Shown here: positions 22,671 through 35,836 of the stretch, one piece after another | Layout: each line of letters begins with the position of its first letter | Position numbering within the stretch: position 1 is the stretch's first letter | Assembly: GCA_037126765.1 (NCBI GenBank) | Contig: JBBCBC010000007.1 | Coordinates: 21,771,667 to 21,835,666 of the forward strand | Length of the DNA stretch: 64,000 nucleotides | Direction: 5' to 3' | Source of the DNA: Stenogyne calaminthoides | Taxonomy: Eukaryota > Streptophyta > Magnoliopsida > Lamiales > Lamiaceae | Program-made: the position numbers and the translations under genes | The notes under the pieces: model-generated | Seen by the model: only the letters and a program-made list of their open reading frames with translations | What the model was told of the DNA's origin: nothing | The model's database searches: none

Positions 22671-23602
22671 CGCCCACTTGAGTAATCTGGCCCTGCAGAT
22701 TCGGGTCGGTGGAGGACTTCAACGAATGGGAAATGTGGTCGATTACCTCGATCGAAAGTGATCGAAAAAGTATGGTCGCAATTTTCGAACACTCATTACG
22801 AGAGCATATGCTAATTTTTCCAGTGGAGGGTACCGGAGCTCGGCTTCTTTTAGCACTTGGCTTACATAGTAAACGGGCAAGTGTGTGGTCCCTTCTGCTC
22901 GTACGAGCACAACACTGATTGCATGTTCGGATGCAACAAGATACAGATAAAGTTGTTCGCCTGGGACAAGCTTAGACAGTGTCTGAGTATCTGCAAGGTA
23001 CTGCTTCAATGATTCGAATGCATTTTGGCAGTGCTCGGTCCACTGGAATTTTCCTCTCTTCAATGCATCGAAGAAAGGTTTGCATTTGTCCCCAGTTCGT
23101 GATATAAACCGGCTTATGGAAGCTAAACATCCGGTTAACTATTGGACCTCTTTCACACTCCTGGGGGCCTGCATATCGAGCATGGCTTGAATCTTTGATG
23201 GGTTCGCTTCAATCCCCCGTTGACTAACCATATGTCCGAGGAATTTTCCTGAGTGAACCCCAAAGCTGCATTTCTTCGGATTTAGCTTCATGTTGTACTC
23301 CCTGAGTATATCAAACGTTTGTGCGAGGTGGGTGGTGTGGTCTTCTTTATGTTCGCTCTTTATCATCAATATATACCTCAATTGTTCGGCCAATGTATTC
23401 GTCTAACATTTTGTTCACCAAACGTTGATATGTTGCTCCGGCATTCTTTAATCCGAATGTCATGCGTTGCCAACAGTACATATTCTTTTCACTACAGAAT
23501 GCCGTATTCTTTTGATCGTACAGATACATGGGTATTTGGTGATAACCAGCAAATGCATCCATGAAAGTCATGAGCTCATGACCTGCTGTATTATCGACCA
23601 AG
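22671..23602 (-). pseudogene. Gypsy RT C-terminal half and classical RNase H
   Basis: Continues the RT interrupted by copia B. It contains FGLKNAGATYQRLVNKM and the catalytic box VYIDD (about 23360), then the thumb/connection (LNPKKCSFGV, GKFLGHMVSQRG) and RNase H (LYLYLVASEHAISVVLV, PVYYVSQVL). One frameshift near the YIDD box (about 23350-23390) separates the first part from the rest, and in-frame stops occur downstream. Across the empty site (remove 23603-37754) the frame joins without a shift at the HIDYLVDN motif. Confidence 0.88.
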
Positions 23603-24010
23603 TGTTGGTCCCGGTGCAAACGAGTCTTACACGTGTATGGGGGGGAATACACGTGTTCAGTGTTTTTAAAACTTTTTCTTCGAGGTCGACTTGGGTCGAT
23701 AATCCTCGAAGATTCGGTTCGAGAAGCATAGATATTTCGAGTCAAAGTCTCTCGAGATAGTGATCCCGAGCCGCGCCGAAAACCTCGATAATCCCAACCG
23801 AAGTCTGAGTGTCGAGAGATCCCGAGTTGCTTGGATCAGATAACTAACTTCATTGAACCCTCGTAAGAATACGTTCGGTTTGGTAACTATCTGTTCTAGC
23901 TACTCAGTTGTGCGGAATGGTTGGCCCTTAGTTTATACTCGTTTTAAGCTTTGCAGAAAACCTTCTTTTATGAAATAGTGATTAGGCTGTGATTCACTTA
24001 TGCAACTTCT

Positions 24011-24229
24011 GAGCTTTCTGACTACCTCGTAGTTTACTTACTCAACTTCGCCCGAGTTTTTTACGACTACTCACGAGTTTACTTACTCAACCCGACGTTG
24101 AGCTTTCTGACTACCTCCGTAGTTTACTTACTCAATCACACACAAGCTTTCAGACTACCCCTGTAGCTTACTAACTCCTCCTCTAGAGTTTTCTGACTAC
24201 TCCGCGTAGTTTACTAACTCTTTACTACA
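24011..24229. repeat. About 44-bp repeats with small hairpins in the B LTR
   Basis: Five units begin at 24011, 24054, 24100, 24144 and 24186. Each contains TTTCTGACTAC, a few bases, then GTAG(T)TTACT. The ACTAC/GTAGT pair can form a short stem. The same array is present in the other LTR at 36384-36594. Position upstream of the LTR promoter region suggests, but does not show, a regulatory role. Confidence 0.75.
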
Positions 24230-24525
24230 CTTCTCACCAACAAACACACTCCAACTACCTTCACAAGGGTTTGGGGTTTCTTGGTTGGTTTCCAACTAGG
24301 ATGAGATATCCTTTACAATGAAGCACAATGCAAAGGGTTAGGATATCTCGACTAAGCTTTGGATAATTCTTATCAAGCTAGGCTTAGTATAGTGAGCTCT
24401 CTTCAATATTGAAGCACTTGGGAAATTCTAAGTTTTTCGAGTGCTTTTAACTTTTACAAGAATAGGCTTGAGCTCTTAAGTTGCGTATAAATTTCCCATA
24501 GCCTTACAATGTAGAGGGTCACCAG

Positions 24526-24533
24526 TATTTATA
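24526..24533 (-). promoter_or_regulatory. TATA box in the B 3' LTR
   Basis: TATAAATAC on the minus strand; the matching box in the 5' LTR is at 36900-36907. Predicted start of the element's transcript. Confidence 0.65.
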
Positions 24534-25382
24534 GGCATACACCAAGGTTACTCTTGAAAACTATCCGTTGGAGAGACAGCTTCGTGAGTTCCCTCTTGTT
24601 GTGTGTGAAACGACTATATTTAGGGTTTGAAACTCCCTAACACTTCCTAGGCAATAGCCTTCCATGTAGCCGGTCTTCACTTTTTGCAGTCTGGAACTTT
24701 TGTACATCTGACATCCTTTTTCAGAGACCTGTCACTGTCAGTGTCATTATGGTACAGTTTTGTCTTCTTCTTTTTGACTTTTGTCTCCAGTTAAAGGTAA
24801 ACACCTTCAACGGCTCTTTTTGGTTACAAACTCTGAGTTTGATATAACCTTAACAACACTTCTGACTTAGTTCCTTTTGTCTGCATTTGAATGTCTTGGC
24901 AGATATCTAACTTTCTAAGGAATCGCGATCTTCTCAGTATTGCATCCTTCAGATAGATATATTCAGTGCCTCGGAACATTCAGGTTCATACTGAGCATTC
25001 AGTACCTCACTGATTCTTCAGTAATTACTGTGCCTTCAGTATTCTTGATCTTTAGTTTCTCAGTCTTCAGTCTTTTGTGTCTTCAGAGTCTTCTGAGTCT
25101 TCAGGGTCTTCTGAGTCTTCAGGGTCTTCTGAATCTTTGTAGTATATACTGACTGATGTGCTGAGTCTTCTCGCTGAGTCTTCAGTTTACTCAGTATCCT
25201 ACTGAGTCTTCAGTAACTATCCTGAACTATATCTGCTGACTATACATTCTGCAGATAACATCCTGAATATTCTAAAAACTGAATCCTGACTCAACTATCA
25301 AGATCATTCTGAACATGTCATACTCAGGGGTTTTGGGATCTAATCAAAATCATAAATCTTTATTAAAATTCATCTCCCAACA

Positions 25383-25400
25383 ATTTCCCCCTTTTTGATG
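25383..25400 (-). other. Polypurine tract of copia B
   Basis: On the minus strand, ATCAAAAAGGGGGAAAT directly precedes the 3' LTR start TGTTGGG. Confidence 0.85.
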
Positions 25401-25639
25401 ATGCCAAAACCTATCTTGTTACAAACAAATAACCTATACTCAGGTTTTAGTTTATCCTATTACAAGATTGGTTGTCTCCCAACAATTTCTTAAGTCAGAG
25501 AATCTCTCAACAATTTCAGAGTTTCTCATCAGTTTAATCATTCAGCAATTTCTTCAGTAATGAATCTCTTTAATTAGTTCATTACCAAATACTTAAACAA
25601 TTTCTCCCTTATCAATCATACAATCAGTTCAGAGACATT

Positions 25640-28600
25640 CATTCAGGCATATCAAAATAAAATACATGTAAATAAGATAATGAGATATTATCTTTTGAGC
25701 ATAATGATAAATCTTCATTGATGATTAGTATCCTGTTACATATTACAATGAGTTTATCAACAAAATAAAAAAGACGAAATTTAAAGATTACAAAATCTTC
25801 GAGTCTTTCTTGATCTTCGATTTTGGCTCTTGGTCTTACGCTCTTGATTTGCTTCATTCTCAACTTCATCACGGGCACCTCCAGTCAAACATTCGAAAAA
25901 TCTCTTCTTGATTTCATTTCTTTCCTTGATGATGTCCGGATTTGTTTTCTGTTAAACCCAATGACCAAAGATATCTTGAAAGCAATCTCTTGAGTAATGG
26001 CCTTCTCATTCACCAAGCCATTATCAAATTTTGGAGGTGGATAGGAATATGGACCGGGGCTACTATCGTACTTCTCCTTCATCCATAAAAGTTAATCCAA
26101 ACTCTATAGATACTTTGGATAGAAGATAAGAAGGTATTCAATGAAAGCTTCATTCGATCCGAGCTTTCCCTCTCCATTCCCACGAGAACATCATAATTGA
26201 ACTAGAAGGTCCTCTTGACTTCTTCCCACACATCGTTGAGTTTGATAGGCATCCATTTATCAGCGTGGGGCCACTTTAGTGCTTTTGATGTTCCTTTCCT
26301 CTTGCTCATAAACTTCACGAAATCACTCCTTCGCTTACGCTCTTCGTCTATCTTCCTTCCCGATCACAGGCGTTCTGAGGCGGAGGCGGCAGCTTTCTTA
26401 GCTTGTTCTTCTTGGAGTGTGTCTTGAGCATTTCTCGTGTTGAAGACTTTCTTCCGAGGTTGAGACTCGATTCCTTTGGTTGTTCTGTTTTCTTCATCAT
26501 CCGAATCGTTTTCTCTGGATTGGCTTAGGAGCCTTTCAGACGTTTGCTTTCGGGTTGAACAACGCCCAAGGCTTTCCTTTTCATAAGCGATTCAAGAAGA
26601 ACTGGCTTGTTCCAACCTTTGCTCTGGCTTTTCGGTTTCTCTCTTGCAACATCAAGCATAGCTTTTTTCGAAACTTCGAGTGTAGATAGGCTTTTCTACT
26701 GGCGAACTTGACTTCTCGGTAGCTCAGACTTCTTTAAAAGGCGTTTGCTAGATTATACATTTCAAGCATCTTTCGAGCCTTCTTCTCCAAAGTCGTGCCA
26801 TGAACTTTTACGAGATCTTGAACTTCCTTTTTCCTTCTTCGCACCGTAATTTGGAAGAAGCCCGGAGAGTCTTTGTGTCCATGTGATATTGCTCTTTGCT
26901 CACACGTGAACTTCTCCTGCTATCCGATCTTGCTCGTCTTCCGGCCTCCTTAGATGGTTCTTGGCCACGAAAATTCTTGAGATAAGTGGGCAAACCGGCG
27001 AAGAGTGCTTCTTTGAACATCTTTGTCATCTTGGTCATGAGTATTGAGCTCATTTCCTCAACAAGCAGACTTGATTAGCACCTCATTCTTTTACGCGGTT
27101 TCACCTCTAGAAATCAAAACATTCTGGTGTTTTACGCTTTGGTTCATCACTTAACTTCGGCTTTGACTCCCTCAGAACTTCTCATTTAGCTTTTCCTTCC
27201 ATGGAGGTCATCCGGGTGGTTAGAGTGTTTTGAATTTGCACCATTCTCGAAGAGTGACTAAGACAAATCCATCTTTTGAGCTTGATTGGCCAATGTTTCT
27301 TCCATCGAGCAATCTTGATCTTTATTGGCTCAACCTTCTCAAGTTTCTCTATTAGGGAGTGAGATAAATCTCGGGAATCTTCGCACCTCCCTCAGGTCTT
27401 TGTCGATCATCTTGAGCTCGGCTTCATTTCGAGCTCCGGTCTCATTGCGCCTCTCGATCCGAAGAGTACTATCAACATTCCGATGTTTACTAGATCCGAG
27501 TTGATCGCCAATGAAGTCTCCTTTTTAATTTGAGGGCGCTTCTCAACATCTCCCCTGTTGGTCCCCATCTCCATCTTGAGATTTGTCTCTTTGCTTGGGG
27601 CACCAACCCGGTTGCTCTCCTCTCGGCCCAACTTCCTCTCGAACCGGCTCATCAAAATCGGTGTGTTTTTCATCCCGAGCTTTGTCCTTCCGAACCCCGA
27701 GAAGTCGGTCGGAGAAAAGTGTCTCCTCATTCCACCAGTCTTTCCTCTAAAAAGCAAAGAATATCAAGCATCTCGGGAAGAGTCGATTGAGGATAAATCT
27801 GATTGTCCTTAATCAAGAAAATATCTTGCAGATCAGGATATGAGCTGAGCTCAGGGTATCGGTCAAGTATGAACCGTTCCCCCTTGCTCCTCCACTCGCC
27901 TTCTTCAGCCTCGCCTTTCTTCCATCTCGGGCTCTCTGGTTCATTTGAAGTTTCTGCTAAGGGATCAAGAAGTAGATCACTCAGGAGCTCATCAAGAATA
28001 TTCTGCTCCTGAGTCTTAGCGAAGATCTGAAGTTTAGCGGTCAGTCCTCGGTTTGCATCCGAGTGGGTTACGAGGCTCGAATCGGTATATCCTCGGATTT
28101 GAGTCCGAGTTGGCTCGTCGATCTAAGCTTGCACATCTTCGGATCAACTCGGGTGCGGCTCTTTCATGCGAGCTCTGCACACCTGAGGTAGGCATCTCTG
28201 AGGTCTGAGCTCCTTTGAAAATTTCCTGAGATATTTTATCAGTACTGAGCGAAGTCTCGAGCACCTCGAAAAAGACACCGCTCGCCGATCGATCTTGTGT
28301 CACCGGAGATAACCTGAGCCAACACTTGTAATGGTGAACTCTGAGCAGTTTGGCCCTCAGATTGAATCTCTTCAGGATCACTTTCATCTTCATCGGTGAG
28401 AACCACCAATCTTCTGCGTTTTGGAGCAAGATTCTTCTGTTTCATCATTTTTGCTCCCTGCTCCATCTTTGCCTCCAACAACACCTTCCCCCTAGTTTGT
28501 TGGGTCTCTTTTCAAAGAAATTTGCGAAGGTGATTCTACCTTCTTTTTTTCTCTTCCCCGATGACTGCCTCTTTGCAAAGAATGGGTTTAAGGAGAATTT

Positions 28601-29347
28601 TGGATTTAGGAAATGGGGTCGAATTGGCGAAGATATCCTCCTCCTCTCTGCACATCTCCAAAATGTAAGCAATTTTGGTGGCATGGTGGATCTTGCCTTT
28701 GATTGAGATCGCCCCGTCAATCTTCCTCAAAACTTTGGTCTGCTCACTCACCGTCTGGATCAGAATTTGGCCGGTTGAAATGTGGTGGGTGAAGCTTTAT
28801 CGCCGCCATCAATCGAGCTTGGGTACTTATCCGCTCAAAACTCCCCCACAAGACTCATGATGCACTTGCTCACAATATCCATCAACACACGATATTGTGG
28901 CTTCAGGTGCCTTTTATGCAGTGTCGCCTCAAACTTAACAGGATTCTCCGCAATCCTATCTAAGTACTCCTGCTCTCTTCCTGACATATACGTCGTAGGA
29001 TCCTCTCCTCTATCACAGAGCTCAAAAACATCATTCAGACTTTTCGGAACAATATACAGATCCCTCTCAAAATCGACGTATTTGGATGACTGCTCTAAGT
29101 ATGATCTGATTAACTTAGAATGCATCTGACCCTCTTCATCTATTTTCAAGTTACAGATGAATTCGATTACCTCTTTCGCAAACTCCTGGTCTGGTCGGTT
29201 TGCGACTAGTTGGGTGAGTTTAGCCAGTCGAATCAAATGCAGAGCCTCCTCTTCTGGCTTTGAGTTGGTTGTGCTTTCTAGTGAGACAACGAACTCGTAC
29301 CACGGCTTGTTGGTTTTGGCTAATCTCTCGAACAGGGTTGGAGCCAT
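25640..29347 (-). pseudogene. 3' accessory (env-position) ORF region of copia B
   Basis: Sense-strand coding-like region after pol, in the place where SIRE/Maximus elements carry an extra ORF often called env-like. The clearest part starts at ATG 29347 (MAPTLFERLAK) and stays open for about 170 codons to 28835. Shorter open segments follow in shifting frames to about 25640, rich in Lys, Arg, Glu and Ser. I see no signal peptide or convincing membrane segment, so an envelope function is not supported. An upstream in-frame Met at 29401 is possible, but the promoter-like leader favours 29347. Frames are broken and CAG/CTG is depleted in tracts. Confidence 0.55.
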
Positions 29348-29474
29348 TTTAGAGTTTGATTGAAGAAGAGAAGCTTTAGGGTTTGGATAGTTTCTGGGCA
29401 AAGGGAATTTTTAATTGCAGAGGATTTGAAAACGAAGGGTTTGATAAAATTTTGGCTTGAATGGCTGATTAGGG

Positions 29475-29482
29475 TTTATATA
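29475..29482 (-). promoter_or_regulatory. Predicted promoter of the B accessory ORF
   Basis: TATATAAA on the minus strand, followed by ACCCTAA (telo-box-like), an A/C-rich leader of about 100 nt and the ATG at 29347. It lies about 480 nt past the pol stop. The layout resembles an ordinary plant gene start and suggests a separate transcript. Confidence 0.5.
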
Positions 29483-29965
29483 GCCTTGAGATCATGGGGA
29501 ATCGTGTTGGTTAGGTGAGTAACAACGGTTGAGATTAATTTCCGATTAATCAGGTATACGAAACGACGATCTCCGAAAAGTAAGCCGCCAAAACATCCTC
29601 ATTGGTCATTATTGTAGCAGAGCATTAAATGACTGTTGACCTTCTTCGGAATTTAAAACGATCCCGTCCAAAACAAACATTCCTCAGGTGTTTTTATATT
29701 TATTGCGAATGATTACTGAATTTACTTGAGCAATAAATGGATCGCATGAGTCATTACTTCTTCAGACCAATTTCCCTCTATCAGTCTTACTGAGTACTGA
29801 TCTTGATAAAATGTCAGTATAATACTAAGTACTGAATTGGTTCAAGATATCTTTCTTGAGTTTTTTCGAGACTCGCCCAAAGATTTCCATTTTATCCTGA
29901 GCTTCTCAGAAGGATTCTAAGAAAACTTCATGCATCTGAAAACCTTCAATTTTTCAGATTTTACT

Positions 29966-32900
29966 CTAAACACCTGGTTCTAGCATCCCTAATTCAACTG
30001 AAAGTTCTTGAAATCTTGATTCCACCAAAGGTTTAGTCAAGATATCAGCTCTCTGCTTATCAATATGAATTTTCTCCATCCTTATGTCCTTCTTCTCGAC
30101 ATGATCTCTGATGAAGTGATGTCTGATATCCACATGCTTGCATCGGTGTGCAATACTGGGGTTTTGTGAAATAGCAATGGCACTATTATTGTCACAAAAT
30201 ATTGGTACTTCATTGGCTACAACTTTATAATCCCTCAATTGTTGTATGAGCCAAAGAATCGTGGGTAGCAGCCTTCCTCGCGACCATATATTCAACCTTC
30301 AGTAGTACTTGTTGCTCATCGAGGTCCTGCTTTCTTCGAAAACCAAGATATCGAAACTTGCTTCCTAGAAATTGACAAGTTTCGGCGTGGACTTCTGTCA
30401 ATTCAGATCCTCCATAATCGACATCGAGTAACCACTTAACTCTAGGTTATCATCAATTTGGATACCATAATCCTCTATTCTTTGTGCCCTTAAGATATTT
30501 CATTATCTTTTTGGCAAAGATCCATGTGACTAGCCTTAGGATTAGCTTGGTATCTTGCACATATCCCAACAAAGAAATGTTATATCCGCCTACTTGTCGT
30601 GAGATAGAGCAATGATCCAATGATTCCTCTATAATCGGTATGACTTCTCGACGATTTGCCTTGTAATCGGGATCCATCTTATAGTTAGTATTCATGGGAA
30701 TTCTAACTGTATTGCAATTTTTTACACCATATTTGGCAATCAGATCTCTGGTGTACTTTACCTGGTTGATGAATATTCCTTCCTTTGATTGTTTCACTAG
30801 AAGTCCTAGAAAGAAATTCATCTCTCCCATCATTTACATCTCAAACATGCCTTTCATCAGTGTTGAAAACTTTTCACACAGCTGATGGTTTGGAGATCCA
30901 AAAATGATGTCATCAACATATATCTGAACTAGTAAGATATCTTCCCCATCCTCTATCCTGAACAGAGTTCTATCAACAGTTCCTTTGACAAAACCATGGC
31001 CAGTAAGAAACTGAGAAAGAGTATCATACCATGCTCTGGGTGCTTGCTTAAGACCATACAAAGCTTTTTTTAGCATGTAAACTTGGTCATTCTGTTTGAA
31101 ACCAGGAGGTTGTTCCACATAAACCTCTTCTTTAAGCACGCCTTGGATTAAATGCACTTTTCACATCCATCCGATAGATCGTGAACTTCATGTGGGCAAA
31201 ATATGCAAGAAACAATCTGATGGCTTCTAGTCTTGCAACAGGTGCAAAGGTTTCATCATAATCCAAGCCTTCCTCTTGGGAATAACCTTGTGCAACTAGC
31301 CTTGCCTTGTTTCTCACAATGTTGTTGTTTTCATCTCTTTTGTTCTTGAAAACCCACTTGGTTCCAATGACATTGTGTCTTTCTGGTCTATCTACTAGCT
31401 CCCATACTTCATTCCTCGAGAATTGATTATTTCATCTTGCATGGCAGTAATCCAGTGAGAATCTTGTAGAGCTTCACCAATCTCAGTAGGTTCTTTCTCT
31501 GATAGGAAGCAGCAGAATAGTGCATTCTCTCCATGGAACCTTCTAGTCTTAACACCTTCAGTTAGATCACCCACAATCTGGTTTGTAGGATGGCTATCTA
31601 ACCATTTCCTTCTTGATGTTCCCCTTCAATGGTATCCTCAACATTTGAAATGTTAGGTTCGATTAAATCGGCAAAACTCGAGGGAACAACAAAACAGGAG
31701 AAAGGGAATCATCTTCCTCAGGGGAAATTCTATTCAGAACATTGTCAGAGACATTTGTTCCCCTTTGGTTGATAGATTCAGAATTTGCCTCAGCTGTGAC
31801 CACATCTTCATTGGCATCACGACACGAAGTCCGAGGCGGTGTCTATTCAGATTGGTCACCTTTGGAGTGTTGGTTTTCCGGTCTCACCATCCCGATTTCC
31901 ATCCCGAACTTCTTTATCGAGTCCGAGTCACTCCAATCATAGATAATGGTGACTTCTTCTTTTCGTGTTCGATTGGATGATTTATCTTTATGTTTCGGGC
32001 TTAATCTGGTGATCCTTTTGTCGGGTTCATTTGCATCATGTTTCTGTTTCTTCCGAACACAAACAGATTCATCAAAAAACAACATGAGGTGTTTCCTCCA
32101 CAATAAGAGTCCTACAGTTGTAAACTCTGAAAGCTTTACTAACTTCAGAATATCCTAAGAATATTCCTTCATCAGCTTTACTATCAAATGTTTTCAACTG
32201 ATCTTTACCATTATTGTGTATGAAACACTTGCAACCAAACACACGAAAGAAAGAAACAAGAGGCTTCCTTTCATTCCAAAGCTCATAAGGCGTTTTGCCT
32301 TGACTTTTTTGTCAAGATGGATCTATTCTCGAGAGTAGCATGCGGTGTTGTGACCAAATTTCAAAATCTTTTAGGAATATCGACCTTCAAACTATCATTG
32401 TCCATGCGAACTTCTTTTTAGAGTTCGTTCCTTCTTTCAAAGAACACCATTTTGTTGAGGGGTCCTTGCAGCTGATGTTTCATGTAGAATTCCATTTGCT
32501 GCACAATAATCAGAAATGATATGATTTATAAACTCAGTTCCTTTGTCAGATCTGATTTTGACCACACTCAGATTTTTCTCATTACTGAGCCTTTTCGAGA
32601 ATCTCGCGACTTTTCTCGAGTCTCTTTCTTCTTGAGTAAGAATATGACCCAAGTATATCTTGAGTAGTCATCAACTACTACCAATGTGTATTTCCTGCCA
32701 TTAGTGCTCACAGGTGTTATAGGACCAAATAGATCCATATGCAAAAGCTGAAGTATTCTCTCAGTAGAAACTTCTACTTTGCTTTTAAATGATGCTTTGA
32801 CTTGTTTTCCTTTCTGGCACGCATCACAAATGTGTTCCTTACTGAACACTTCATTAGGCAACCCTCTCACAAGAGCTAATCTTGCAAGCTTGTTCAGGGT

Positions 32901-34500
32901 TTTGAAGTTTAGGTGATTCATTCTTTTATGCCATAACCAACTGGTATCTGTGGAACTTTTAGCAATTAAACATGTATCTTTAGGAGTTGAACTCCAATCA
33001 GCAAGATACACATTCCCTTTTCTTGTACCAGTCAGTAATACTTTCTGTGATGTATCATCTTTCACAAAGCATAAGTTCTTGGAGAACTCAACATTGAAAC
33101 CTTTATCACAGAATTGGCTAATTGATGACAAGTTATGCTTCAATCCGGATATATATGAAACACCATGGATATGAATCGAGTCGACTTCCAAAGTTCCATA
33201 TCCTTGATCCATCCTTGGAGTTATCTCCAAAAGTGATATGTGGGCCTCTTTGTTCAACATAGTCCTTGAAAGCATCTTCTTGAATCTGTCGTATATGTCT
33301 TGAGCATCCATTTGTCAAGATACCATACATCGGGAGCTTTTTTCATCTCTACTCATCGATTGCCGTGTGATCTTTCATCGGCTTAGTGTCCCTGGTTTTC
33401 CTCCCGAAAAAGCAGATCAATTCTTAGGTACCCATTTTGTGTAGGGTCCTACGAGGTTAGGTTGTACCTTTCGGAATCTAAATCTGCTCGACAACTCTAA
33501 TCACTTTAGAGTGGCTAATTTGTCTTCCATAAACATCAACATATACATCCACTACTCTGGGTGCCTTAGCGGTTTTACGATATGTGTGTGCTAGCTTTTA
33601 GCATGAACATGTGCCTTAGAGTTCTTCTTTGGTTCAGCCTTACTGTTAGAGATGCTTAGGCTTTTTTTGTAAAAACCGGTCTAAATCTTTGATGACTTCG
33701 GGTTGAGATAACCTTTACCCTTAGGCAAGTGAGGTTCGGGTTGTCTCATCTTGAAACTGGTCTTCGAATCTTCGAGGACTTGGTCTCTTGGGTTGAGAAT
33801 GTCTCTTTGAGTGTTTCTCATCCGAGGATTCCTCTCGATGGTTCGATGTGGAGCCTTTCGGGTTTGCATTCTTAGCCTGAGGCTTTGAAGTACTTACTGA
33901 ATCTTTTTCAATCGACCGACTTTCAGGTTTTCTTGCCTTCACCGAGGTTTGGGCTTTTAACCCGATCATTCGGGTTTTTTTCTTTGAGACCATAGGTCCT
34001 TTTCCTTGTCTACAACCTTGGGCATTTCTTCAGTTTGAAGTGTAGGTGCCACTGGTTTTACAAAGATAGTCTTCTTGCTACTTGACGCAGCATTTAGATG
34101 ACCATGTGAGGTTCCCCCTGGAATATATCCCAATCCAGATTTTATAGTCACAGATCTCTGGTAACTCTGAATTTCATCTATTACATTAGATGCATTATTC
34201 AATAGAGTTAACTTCTTCTGTGCACTATCCTCACAGTTCTGTAGAGTTTTATGCTTCTCAGAGAGGTCATTGAACTTCGATTACGATTAATTTGAATCTC
34301 TTTAGTGGATTTCTCTAGCTTTTCAGTTAGGGACATTATCAACTTCTCTTTCTCTGAGAGTTGTACTTTCAGAACATCCAGTTCATCAGTAGCTCCCATT
34401 AATTGAGAAGTGACTTCAATATTGCTAGAGTCTTTCCATTTTAGATTTTCAGCTTTCAGTTCCTTATTCTGCTCTTGAGTTTGATTTAGCAGTCCTTGCA
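29966..34500 (-). pseudogene. Copia B pol (protease, integrase, RT, RNase H)
   Basis: Domains on the minus strand: gag C-terminal coiled coil (34500-34200); protease region with GCSRHI (about 33300) whose active-site Asp context is disrupted; GAG-pre-integrase LWHKRMNHL (about 32940); integrase with HMDLFGP, RSDKGTEF and PQQNGV (32770-32440); RT with MRNKARLVAQGYSQEEGLDYDE, PPGFKQND, ALYGLKQAPRAWYD and an intact YVDDIIFGS box (31340-30840); RNase H ending with CDNNSAIAISQNP and DILTKPL (to TGA/stop 29966). Many frameshifts, several at places where a CAG or CTG is expected from the family motif. Lineage SIRE/Maximus-like. Confidence 0.85.
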
Positions 34501-35836
34501 AAACAAAGATAGTCCTTCATCGATTCTCGAAAGAATCCATCAGGTCAAAATGACTGTTTTCAGTGGAACTAGAAAACTCTTGTGCTAGTGTAGGAGCAAC
34601 AACAGAGAAAGAAGAGTTTACCTCCTCAATGGCCATCAGACAGATGTCATCACTTTCACTGTCTGAGAATATCTCATCTGAAGAGCTAGATTCCTCCTCA
34701 GAGTGTTCTTCTTCTGCAACCATGGCCTTTTTGCTTGAGAACTTCTGGTCTCTTATAGCTTGCCTTTCTCTTCTCTCCTTAGCACTCAAATCTGGACAAT
34801 CATACTGGAAGTGACCTTTCTTCTGGCAGTTATAGCATCTGTTGGCATCATCATCCTGATCATTTCCTTCTTTGGACTTGGAGTCCTTTCTTTTGGATGA
34901 AGATCCTTCAAATTTTCGAGTCTTTCTTCTTCTCGGTTGATCGTCCTCGGGTTTTCTTCGGTACTGTGGTTCTGTAATAGCTTTTTTGTATTTTCCAAAT
35001 CTACTATTGAGTCTATCAAACCTTCTTGCCATCGGTCTTAGCTTTTCCTCAAGCTCATCCCGATTTTTTTGGCATGGGGTTTTCGGACTCTCTAGTTTTC
35101 TGAGGTTTTATCTTTGCTTTTTAAGGCCACATTCTTTTCGATGAAGAATCATCTTTCTTTGTCGACCTTTTTGGATTTCTTATCAATTACAAATTCATAG
35201 GCTTTCAAATTTCGAGAAAAACTTGTTGGTAAGGCATTGAGTTAATATTCTTGGTGTTTTCAATCACCATTGCATGAATATCCCATTTCTTAGATAGACC
35301 TCTAAGAATTTTCAAAGCAACTTCTCTATGTGGGTATTTCTTTCCAAGTGCATTTAGATCATTCATGATCTTTAGTGAATCGACTTCCGGTTTGTCTATT
35401 GATTCACCATCATCCATTTTCAAAAACGGTCAAACTTTCCAATTGCCCTTTGAAAGTTTGTTTTTTTTTATATGATCGTGCCTTGGCACATAACAGCCTA
35501 GTGTATCCCAAATCTCTTTTAGCGATATTACGGTGAGAGATCATTCCCATCACATCATCATCAATCTTTGTATAGTAGTGTCTTTTGCAATGTAGTCTAG
35601 ATTGACTAACTTTCTCTCCTCGAGTCGGGTTGGTCATCGGACTTAGGAAATTCTCGCTTTAGGATCAATTCTCTCATCTTCATTTCCTCTGGGATTCACT
35701 ACTGAAAGAACCTGGAATGGTCCTTGAGAGACCACTCTCCACATACGCTCATGTTTGGAATCTGATGAGCCCTGCATTCTCGATCTCCATAGGTCATAGT
35801 TCTCCACCGAGAACATGGGAAGTTTTTAGAAGACAT
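34501..35836 (-). pseudogene. Copia B gag
   Basis: Starts near ATG 35836, about 120 nt after the primer-binding site. A UBN2-type gag core is visible (ENYDLWRSRM context near 35790; KKYPHREVALKILRGLSKKW at about 35320). It is followed by a Lys/Arg-rich linker and one CCHC knuckle, CYNCQKKGHFQYDC (about 34834-34793), then an acidic Ser/Glu tract. Structural protein of the virus-like particle. Broken by frameshifts at about 35830, 35640, 35430 and 35200-35040. Confidence 0.82.

Larger units (their letters stand above)
23603..25382 (-). repeat. 3' LTR of copia B (1780 bp)
   Basis: Runs from TGTTGGTC (left, plus strand) to CTCCCAACA (right), with TG...CA ends in element orientation TGTTGGGAG...CCAACA. 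It aligns end to end with 35972-37749. It retains a dense TCAG/CTGA stretch (24859-25210) that is altered in the other LTR. Conversely, it is altered near 24045-24070 where the other LTR keeps CCTGAG and TTCTGAC. A TATA box lies at 24526-24533 (minus strand). Confidence 0.93.

Noticed and set aside
25640..29347. Viral envelope gene
   Set aside because: The position fits env-like ORFs of SIRE elements, but I see no signal peptide, fusion-type hydrophobic stretch or transmembrane anchor in the readable parts.
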